The notes below the pieces were generated by a model. The model saw nothing but the letters and a program-made list of their open reading frames with translations, searched no databases and had not been told where the DNA came from. A DNA stretch of 28,651 nt, from positions 1 through 28,651 of IMG/VR virus record IMGVR_UViG_3300048592_000809, one strand, 5' to 3'. The DNA comes from a virus. The position numbers and the translations under genes are program-made. Positions 21,587 to 28,651 of this stretch are shown here, in pieces (position 1 is the stretch's first letter; each line of letters opens with the position of its first letter).

Positions 21587-24500
21587 TTAGCTCCCAATTT
21601 GGCTTACGCTAATATCTGTTGCTGGGTCAATAACCAAGCTCTTTTCGCTAGGCTGAATAACTATAACGTCATTGGCTGAGTTGTACAATGGGCTACTAAT
21701 AGCTACGGCTCTAACGCCTGGAATAGCATCAACAGTAGCTACTATTTCGCTTATAGCTATAGATTGGCCAATAGGGTTAGAATTAATTAAAGCAGCTACA
21801 GCTGAACGTACTTGTTCAGTAATTTGAACAAAAGGTACACCTGTATTTACTCGTACATCAATACCAATAAGAACTCTACGCACTAAAGGTGGATCAATAA
21901 AAATTTCTGCTCCAGCAGCAGCTACACCTGGATAAGTTACTGAATCTCGTGGATCACCATAAGTGATTCTGTTTGTTTCAGCAAGCATACCAATATCATA
22001 GCGGTAACTATCTAAACCACTCTTAGCTATTACTGGATAAGAAAGTTTATTTAGAGTAGATACTGTGACTGCTCCGCTATTGTTAATTTTGTCTGCTTGT
22101 TCAGCAGTATCAAAAATCAAAACTAATTGTTCATCATTAGATGGCTCAACGGCTACTTGACGAATTACTTTATAGCCATAATACTTTTGGCCTTCTTCTA
22201 AGAACATAGCATTTTCATTTGCTCCTAGAAGAGCAAAATCAAACAAGTTTAAAGAAGTATCTATAACAACAGTTTCTCTGTCTAAAACTTCAGAAATTAA
22301 ATGTGTGCCTTGATTATTTGTTCCAAGGAAATTACCATTTATTCTTACTTTATCTCCAGCAGTAGCGCTATCATAGTCATAAAATAAAATAGTTGGCCTG
22401 TCAACTGTAACTGTTACAGGAGTAACGTTTGAAGCTGTTACTGAATTAGCATTAGCATATTCAACAAAAGTATTTTGACCTGATTGATAAACTGATATAG
22501 AGAATCCTATACCCATGTTTCCATTGGCTGCTGAAGCTACAGGACCAAAAGAAGCGTCTGTAATTCTTACTTTAGTTCCATTTACAGTAGCAACAAAGTC
22601 ACCTAAAGCATCAATAGCTAATTGAGTAGCCAGAACGTTTTGAGCCGCCGTATCTGTAGCACCAACAGCTACAGGTATAGCTGTGCGTCCAACAATCAGT
22701 GGGTCTCCACCGCCGCCTGCTTTATTATACCACACGTAGTACAGTGAACCATCAGCAGCGTCAAGCAACCAATAATCTCCAGTAGTGATATCTTGGCTTC
22801 TAATTATAGTAACATCTGTAATTTGTTTACGTTTCTCTTGAGCGCCTAAAACTTTAAATGTACCATTATTTGAACCAGCTCCAGCAATAGTTAAATCATC
22901 ACCTTGCTTAATTAAATTTAAACTAGGCTCAGTGCCAACTTGGTTCCAATACATTCTGGTATATTCTGATTTAACAAAATTATATTCAGTAGTTCCATCT
23001 CCAAGAGTAGCTATATTGTTTGCTGGTAAAGCAATTTCTTCATCAACAGCCCTATCATTTTCAATATAAAAACTGTCATTAAAAGTTCTGATTAGTTTAA
23101 AAGTGCCTTGGTTTAATACATTAAATGGAGATTTTACAATAACAGAGTCGCCTTCTTTTAAACTTAAAGCTGAAGACATTGTGCCTCCACCAATAGTTTC
23201 ACCAACAAAGTCAGTTATTGTAGCTCCAGATGTTCCACCGTCAGTATAAGTTAAAGTATAAATACTTCCATCTGATTCTCTAGTAATAGTTACTAAAGTT
23301 CCAACTGCTGAAGCGCTATAACCAGCTACAGCTGAAATAGCTGCTGCTAAATTAGTAGCTGTAATGGCTTCTGAGCCGCCAACAACAAACTCTACACCTT
23401 CAGTAAGAATTGTACTAGTTATTCCATTAGACAGTGTAAAAGAGTCACCAGCTAAGTTAGCATTGCTAGTTATATTAATTGTAGCTGTAAAATCATTAGA
23501 CTTACCTAAAGAGTTCAACACTCGAATAGTTTTTGAATCAACGCTTTTTCCAGTAACTAAAAAGTCACCGTTATTGCCATAATAAGCAAAGCCAGCAAAA
23601 GTAATTCTGTCTCCAATATTTACTTCTTGAAAGTTTGCTGCTCCACCAACAATTTTATAATCTGTATTATCTGAGCCAAAAACTCTGATTATAGACATAG
23701 AGGTACTAGCTATAGAACCAAAAGAGGCATTTTTATATAGCAATGGGCTAGAACCAACTCCAGTCCAAGATACACAAACTAGTTTTCCTTGTTTTTCAAC
23801 TTTCCATGTTCTAGAGTTGATTAAAGAAACTAGTCTAGGGCTACCGAAAAGTCTTTGATCAATTTGTCTATTGCTAATTTGTATAACGCTTTTTCCAGCG
23901 CTTGGATAATTTGGAATTACTCTAGCTGTAGTTAAAGCACTTATACCTGTATTCTTTTCTTGGAAATTTTCAGCAGCCAGTCTGAGCAATTGTCCACTAA
24001 TAAATGGTGTACCTTGACTAGCTGAAATATTTGTATGAGTATAAAAATCGTTTACAACATAAGAACTAGAAATTACGTCTGCTTCTAACGAAGAGGCTGA
24101 TCCACCAGCCACTTGCACAGAACCATCTGAGCCTAAAACTGAAGTCGAAACTTGTAAGTGTCTTTCTCTACGAGAAGCATTTACTGTACCTAGAGTTGAG
24201 ATACCACTAACAGCCAATACATTTACCAATTCAGCAATATGTTTAGCTGTAGTTGGAATTAAACGAATTTCTTCTCCACTGTTGATAGCGTAACCAGTAC
24301 CTGTTGGATAAGTTAAAGTTCGTTTCCAAACAAACTGTGGTGAAGCACCTAAAGAAGTAGTAGCTATCCAATTTAAACCGTCTCTTAAATATTCACCAAC
24401 AGAAATTTGGTTTGTAGCATCTGCTGTAGAAAGAGAAATAATACCTGAGCCTGTTAGGCCTCCATCATTTACTATAGTAGAAGTAATCCAACTAGTTAAG

Positions 24501-27500
24501 TTAGCATTTACATAAGTATTTATTTCAGCAGCTGTAGTGTCATCTTTATCAAAGAAAATAACTGTATTAGGTATTAAGCTTGCTACATCATTTTGAGCAA
24601 AAGCTGAACCGTTTTTACGTGCTACAGTGAAGCTTGTAGCTGTGGGCAAAAATCCACCTAAAGTACTAACTCTATAAGTGCCTGTATTACGTAAATCAAA
24701 CTCAGAATCTTTTCCAATAGTAACATATTCTCCACCAGAAAGAGCGCCTAAAGCAGGAGCAGTACCAGTGCCAGACCATGTATAAGTAACTTGATCAACT
24801 CCAGCTACAGGAGTGTTAGCGGTAATAGTTACGTTCCATTCAGTAGTTCCATCTGCTGAAGTTACTATTGCTGAACCGCTTTTTAAGCTAATTCTAATAT
24901 TAGCGTCTTTGTCTACTACTACTGTATGACTAATGCCTTGATTTGGTTGTGTAGGATAAATATAACCTACATTATAACGTTCTCCGCTTTTACCCCAAAC
25001 GGCTGCTCTAAAAAGCAAAGCGTCTTGAGCTGCTGCTGGGTCTAAAACAAATTTAGCTTTCATTAAAGCTTTATAATTGTCAAATTTAAAGCCTGAACCA
25101 AAAGCTGAAGAAAAAGCGGCTGTTGGACCACTGTCAGAATCATAAGCATTAAAGCTAGTAGAGTTAGCAGCTATAGTAGAATTTGTTGTTGCTTTTCTAT
25201 ACATAGGTACAGTAAAAGTTCTTTCGCTTGGATTTTGATCTAATACAACAACCATATTATCTTGATAACCAAAATCGAAGGGGTAAGCCAAGAAATAGCG
25301 ATCATCATTACGTATTCTTTTAAAGAAAACGCTATTTTCTAAAGTAACCGCTGTGCCAACCATATCAGACAATTGAACAACTTGTTCTTTTGCTGCTTGA
25401 GCATCATCTATATTTCCGTATGGGTGTAAAGGTCTAACAATAAGGTTAGGGTCATATCCAAGAGCTTCTAAATCATCTGTGCTAGTCAAAGTAGGCAAGA
25501 AAGAATCGGAAGGATTTGCTGTTGCTTCAGAAGCAAAAGAAGAATGAGCAAAAGCAGGATATTCACCTAATGAAGCTGAACTCTCATAACTAGCTGTATG
25601 ATTTACTTTAGTATAATCTGATTGACCAGCATTGAAAGAAATCGCTGTTGCCTCTTCTTCAAGAGTAACAATAAGCAAAGCGCCTTTATTTTCTTCAAGA
25701 GATTTTGTAGTTAAAACAAAACGCAAATCCTCTTCTATAGAAAGCTCAGCGCCAACTATTTGTTCATTTAAAAGAGTAGCCAAAGTGTTTATGTTATAAT
25801 TTCCTGCTGTAATTTTAATTCTTTGAGGAACTTCGGTTGTTCTAACAACAATAAATCCATCTAATATAGGAATGTTTACTTCAACAGAAGCAGCAGCATA
25901 TTCAGCGGCGGTAACGGCAATGTCAAGAGTAGTAGCTGTTTTGGCGTGTACTCGGCCTTCTATTCTATTATTTGTAAGTAACTCTTTGCACCAATTAATT
26001 ACATAATCGCCTACTTGAACATCATCAAAGGCTGTAACTATATTAGAAGTATAGCGCACTATATTAGCTACTGGTTTAGAAACAGAAAGTTCTGTACCAG
26101 ACACTGCGCCTGTAGGAATAAGAGAAGCAGCAATATCATCAACTAAAATCCAAAAATTTCCATCGGTAGCAAAACTAACTGTGGCTCCAACAATGTCATC
26201 TGAAAAAAGTCGAGCAGCTGAAAAATTACTTCCAGCAGTTAATGAGTCGCCTGGGTCAAGAGGCTTAGTTAATTTAATTTGTCCAGTGTTTCTGCTAAAT
26301 TCAAAATCAGATTCTAAACCAGTAGCATTTAAACCTAAAGCAGCCGTAAACATTCCTTTAGAAACTAAAGTAGAGGCTAATGAAATTGAAATCATTGCTC
26401 GATTGCTTACGCCAATATTTGACGTAAGTCGAATAGATTGGCCTTCAACAGAAGCTGTTAAACCAGTAAGCTTAGCATTCATTACTGCAACCCAAGAAGC
26501 TAAATCATTATTAGGGCTCACAGTTGGAAAGGCAGTATTATCAATAAAATCTTGATTAGTAAAAGTAAAAGTTATTGGAGCAGTATTGTCAATTTCAATT
26601 ATAAGAGTGTCTCCTGAAGCAATTGAAGGAGACCAATCAGATTGTTGAGCGCTAATTACAAAAGCTTCTCGACCATTTTTAGATAAAGGTAAACTATTTC
26701 TATATAAACGAAGAGTTTGAACTTCATTTGCTGGGAAGCCTAAATTTTCAGAAGCGTTTGTTCCAATAGTCGGTTCTACGGCTTGTATATCTTCATTAAT
26801 TTCTTCTTTAGCAGAAATTGTTACTCGCGTACCATTATCTGCTGTAGCTGCTGAAAAATTTAAAGCATAATTACTATTAATTGAAGCAACAATCTCATAA
26901 GCGCTAGCTGCGCCTGGAGCTTGAAAGTCTGAAGCATCAAAAGTATGTTCAGATAAATCACCGCCAACTTTAACAGCTAGCTTTTCTCCACCATAGATAA
27001 CAAAAGGTTGAATATTTGCAGTTTCTAAATAAGCTTTTGCTACGCCTGTTTGTCTTCCACCAGTAGCTAATTGAAAACTGTTTTCTCCACCAAGGGCTGA
27101 GTCAACAATAAACTCTAAGCCTACGCCTTCAGTTTTTCTTTCATAACCTGTGCCATCGTTTACATATAAACGAGTGAGTCCACCAGTAGTTATAATTTCG
27201 TTAGAAGTAACAGAAGAAGCTTCATCAAAAGCTGTTGCGCCTAATACTGCGTTTTTAACTGCTAATGCGCTACCTAGTCCACGAGTAAGTTTTGCTCTTT
27301 TAATACGAGCGCGTAGTTCATCATCGGTTTCTTCATCTTGACCATTTTTGAATGGGCCAGGATTGGTTACTGAAGCGCCTGGAAAGGGTTCAACAGTGAA
27401 TTCTTTAATAGCTAATCTAGGTACATTTCCTGATGTACCAACTTGTTGAGCAGTAACTCGTACTCCTTCAACTACATTTTCTCCATCAAGCAGAATGGCT

Positions 27501-28129
27501 GTTTCACTGGTAGCAAAAGAAATATCTTCTGCTCCACCAGCTGAAGGGGCTTTAACTAGAGTGCTTCCTGGAATGGTTCTATTTCCACCTTGAGCTAAAA
27601 TAACCGATTCACTCACATTATGAAACTTAACTGTAGGAGCAACAAGGGTAATTTCAAAATATCCACCGACTGGATTAATAGCACTATAAGCTATAGGGCC
27701 TTCGATGTTTGGCGTATTTCTACCTACATAGATAGAGCCAGTACCAGGCCAACCAGTAGTGTTGCTAACTTTTAATATTGTTGAGCCAATATTTGGTGCT
27801 GGAGCTCCAGCATAGATTTTAGTAGCTAATTTTTCAAAACTAGTATCAGTAACAGTAACTACATCAGAAGCTGGAGTGGCTGATCTAAGCTTTACACCCT
27901 CTTCGATAGCTAGATTTTTAAGCAAGTCGCCTGAAGCTCTATCAATAGAAAGGTCTTTAAGAATCTGAAGGACAGAAGCTGTAGCCCTATAAGTCATTTG
28001 AGCATTAGCAGAAAATAAACTTACAGTAGTAGAGTTAGGATTTAAATCATTTACGCCAATTTTGGCCATAAAAGCCGCTAATGCTTCACCTAACAGCTGA
28101 TCATAACTTTTAACTTCCGGTTTCGCCAA
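21587..28129 (-). CDS. Giant baseplate J-like protein with long modular insert
   Basis: This 2180-residue protein has the J-type baseplate wedge signature (P2 gpJ / T4 gp6 related). At the N-terminus are LKDLSIDRASGDLLKNLAI, then GVRVTAQQVGTSGNVPRLAI, GASVTNPGPFKNG and DEETDDELRARIKRAKLTRG (about 263-282). The C-terminal ~130 residues (from ~2050; RVLIGIDVRVNTG, then IVATVDAIPGVRAVAISSP) match the usual J C-terminus. J proteins are normally 350-480 residues; here about 1650 residues of repeated beta modules lie between the two parts. The start is TTG 28129: an in-frame TGA directly precedes it, and AGGAG lies six bases upstream. It is the first gene behind the conserved leader. Confidence 0.85.
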   Translation of the reverse strand: MAKPEVKSYDQLLGEALAAFMAKIGVNDLNPNSTTVSLFSANAQMTYRATASVLQILKDLSIDRASGDLLKNLAIEEGVKLRSATPASDVVTVTDTSFEKLATKIYAGAPAPNIGSTILKVSNTTGWPGTGSIYVGRNTPNIEGPIAYSAINPVGGYFEITLVAPTVKFHNVSESVILAQGGNRTIPGSTLVKAPSAGGAEDISFATSETAILLDGENVVEGVRVTAQQVGTSGNVPRLAIKEFTVEPFPGASVTNPGPFKNGQDEETDDELRARIKRAKLTRGLGSALAVKNAVLGATAFDEASSVTSNEIITTGGLTRLYVNDGTGYERKTEGVGLEFIVDSALGGENSFQLATGGRQTGVAKAYLETANIQPFVIYGGEKLAVKVGGDLSEHTFDASDFQAPGAASAYEIVASINSNYALNFSAATADNGTRVTISAKEEINEDIQAVEPTIGTNASENLGFPANEVQTLRLYRNSLPLSKNGREAFVISAQQSDWSPSIASGDTLIIEIDNTAPITFTFTNQDFIDNTAFPTVSPNNDLASWVAVMNAKLTGLTASVEGQSIRLTSNIGVSNRAMISISLASTLVSKGMFTAALGLNATGLESDFEFSRNTGQIKLTKPLDPGDSLTAGSNFSAARLFSDDIVGATVSFATDGNFWILVDDIAASLIPTGAVSGTELSVSKPVANIVRYTSNIVTAFDDVQVGDYVINWCKELLTNNRIEGRVHAKTATTLDIAVTAAEYAAASVEVNIPILDGFIVVRTTEVPQRIKITAGNYNINTLATLLNEQIVGAELSIEEDLRFVLTTKSLEENKGALLIVTLEEEATAISFNAGQSDYTKVNHTASYESSASLGEYPAFAHSSFASEATANPSDSFLPTLTSTDDLEALGYDPNLIVRPLHPYGNIDDAQAAKEQVVQLSDMVGTAVTLENSVFFKRIRNDDRYFLAYPFDFGYQDNMVVVLDQNPSERTFTVPMYRKATTNSTIAANSTSFNAYDSDSGPTAAFSSAFGSGFKFDNYKALMKAKFVLDPAAAQDALLFRAAVWGKSGERYNVGYIYPTQPNQGISHTVVVDKDANIRISLKSGSAIVTSADGTTEWNVTITANTPVAGVDQVTYTWSGTGTAPALGALSGGEYVTIGKDSEFDLRNTGTYRVSTLGGFLPTATSFTVARKNGSAFAQNDVASLIPNTVIFFDKDDTTAAEINTYVNANLTSWITSTIVNDGGLTGSGIISLSTADATNQISVGEYLRDGLNWIATTSLGASPQFVWKRTLTYPTGTGYAINSGEEIRLIPTTAKHIAELVNVLAVSGISTLGTVNASRRERHLQVSTSVLGSDGSVQVAGGSASSLEADVISSSYVVNDFYTHTNISASQGTPFISGQLLRLAAENFQEKNTGISALTTARVIPNYPSAGKSVIQISNRQIDQRLFGSPRLVSLINSRTWKVEKQGKLVCVSWTGVGSSPLLYKNASFGSIASTSMSIIRVFGSDNTDYKIVGGAANFQEVNIGDRITFAGFAYYGNNGDFLVTGKSVDSKTIRVLNSLGKSNDFTATINITSNANLAGDSFTLSNGITSTILTEGVEFVVGGSEAITATNLAAAISAVAGYSASAVGTLVTITRESDGSIYTLTYTDGGTSGATITDFVGETIGGGTMSSALSLKEGDSVIVKSPFNVLNQGTFKLIRTFNDSFYIENDRAVDEEIALPANNIATLGDGTTEYNFVKSEYTRMYWNQVGTEPSLNLIKQGDDLTIAGAGSNNGTFKVLGAQEKRKQITDVTIIRSQDITTGDYWLLDAADGSLYYVWYNKAGGGGDPLIVGRTAIPVAVGATDTAAQNVLATQLAIDALGDFVATVNGTKVRITDASFGPVASAANGNMGIGFSISVYQSGQNTFVEYANANSVTASNVTPVTVTVDRPTILFYDYDSATAGDKVRINGNFLGTNNQGTHLISEVLDRETVVIDTSLNLFDFALLGANENAMFLEEGQKYYGYKVIRQVAVEPSNDEQLVLIFDTAEQADKINNSGAVTVSTLNKLSYPVIAKSGLDSYRYDIGMLAETNRITYGDPRDSVTYPGVAAAGAEIFIDPPLVRRVLIGIDVRVNTGVPFVQITEQVRSAVAALINSNPIGQSIAISEIVATVDAIPGVRAVAISSPLYNSANDVIVIQPSEKSLVIDPATDISVSQIGS

Positions 28130-28135
28130 TCAATA

Positions 28136-28185
28136 CTCCTGCTATATTATAAAGATTTAGGCGTGGCGAAGACGTAATATCGTGT
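28136..28185 (-). promoter_or_regulatory. Putative late promoter and ribosome binding site of the baseplate operon
   Basis: On the minus strand this leader has ACACGATAT (28185-28177), nine bases to GCCA, five bases to AAATCTTT (28158-28151), an overlapping TATAAT (28151-28146) and AGGAG (28140-28136) before TTG 28129. The same elements occur before the fibre operon at 17041-17094. The TATAAT could act as a sigma70-type -10, but ACACGATAT is too far upstream to be a normal -35, so an activator or phage factor may be involved. Confidence 0.55.
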
Positions 28186-28195
28186 AAGTTATTGA

Positions 28196-28651
28196 TTACC
28201 TATTATGTTTCTTTATATTTAAACTTCTAGGTAATATCTGTAAATTCCATGGTACATGGAGACCGCATGAGTTTTTGCCTTGCAGAGGCATAATATGGTC
28301 AACCTGTAATGGATCATTAGGGTCAGATAGCCATTGCAACTCTTTACATAATGTATAAAATTCTTCAATTTCTAATAATTGTTCTTTAGTTAACCAATTT
28401 GGGGTTGCTTTAAGTTTTGAAGCTCTTCTTTTAGCTTCATGAGCGTTTCTTTTGTCTTGATTGCTTTTGCTCCACAAAGCCTTGTCTTTTTTGTCTTTTT
28501 CAAGGTTTTTTAAACGCCACAAACGTCTAGTTTCTTTTTCTTTTTCAATATTTTCTTGATACCTATATTTTCGACCTTTATTCCACAGTTCTTTATTAAG
28601 GATATGATTTCTTTTGTTATTTTCTAATCTTTGTTCTCTATTTTTCCAATA
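28196..28651 (-). CDS. HNH endonuclease, 5' end outside window
   Basis: The frame is open from the window end down to a TAA at 28198-28196, giving 151 visible residues without any ATG, so the gene begins outside. A TTG at 28522 could be taken as a start but lies mid-domain and is not needed. The visible part has a highly charged N-terminal region (Lys/Arg/Glu-rich, probably helical and DNA-binding). The C-terminal HNH core is VDHIMPLQGKNSCGLHVPWN, followed by LQILPRSLNIKKHN, giving the catalytic Asp-His, the middle His and Asn, and the final His. This is the form seen in many phage free-standing homing endonucleases. It ends 10 bases before the conserved leader of the baseplate operon. Confidence 0.8.
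   Translation of the reverse strand, partial: YWKNREQRLENNKRNHILNKELWNKGRKYRYQENIEKEKETRRLWRLKNLEKDKKDKALWSKSNQDKRNAHEAKRRASKLKATPNWLTKEQLLEIEEFYTLCKELQWLSDPNDPLQVDHIMPLQGKNSCGLHVPWNLQILPRSLNIKKHNR

Noticed and set aside
1-28651. tRNA genes, CRISPR arrays, insertion sequences, attachment sites
   Set aside because: None was seen; intergenic space is too short for most of these and no spaced direct repeats or transposase motifs were found by eye.

Overview
The window is a tightly packed, AT-rich stretch of a tailed-bacteriophage genome. It encodes a very large contractile-type baseplate protein with the baseplate J signature, several tail-fibre proteins, a tail collar protein, a small endolysin and three homing-type endonucleases. 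I see no integrase, CRISPR array, tRNA or IS element. The host cannot be named. A small one-domain M15 endolysin without a wall-binding domain would suit a Gram-negative host, but that is inference.

Layout. (1) 1-3209, plus strand: eight overlapping or abutting genes. They include a zinc-binding membrane-anchored protein, a CYTH-fold triphosphate-binding protein, a PLP-dependent class I/II aminotransferase and several small membrane or basic proteins. (2) 3199-17034, minus strand: one ~13.8 kb operon headed by a 2005-residue fibre protein. It continues through four more fibre or collar genes, a second long fibre related to the C-terminal third of the first, two probable fibre-assembly proteins, an endonuclease VII-type HNH gene, a zinc-ribbon gene and the M15 peptidase. 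(3) 17170-19572, plus strand: an island with a secreted protein, two related small proteins flanking a coiled-coil zinc-ribbon protein, and a GIY-YIG endonuclease fused in frame to a metallophosphoesterase. (4) 19550-28129, minus strand: a 2180-residue baseplate J-like protein, a 537-residue baseplate protein sharing its modules, and a tail-tube-like protein. (5) 28196-28651, minus strand: an HNH endonuclease gene cut by the window end.

The two tail operons start behind nearly identical leaders (28136-28185 and 17041-17094), each with ACACGATAT, then GCCA, AAATCTTT, an AT-rich box and AGGAG. These are probably this phage's late promoters. The operon ends meet neighbouring plus-strand genes tail to tail with 11 and 23 bp overlaps, so there is no space for conventional terminators.

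The most unusual points are the GIY-YIG/NUMOD3-like/metallophosphoesterase fusion, the J-type baseplate protein split by a ~1.7 kb-residue run of repeated beta modules shared with neighbouring proteins, the abrupt GC switches within fibre genes that suggest recent module exchange, and the CYTH and aminotransferase pair carried by a phage.
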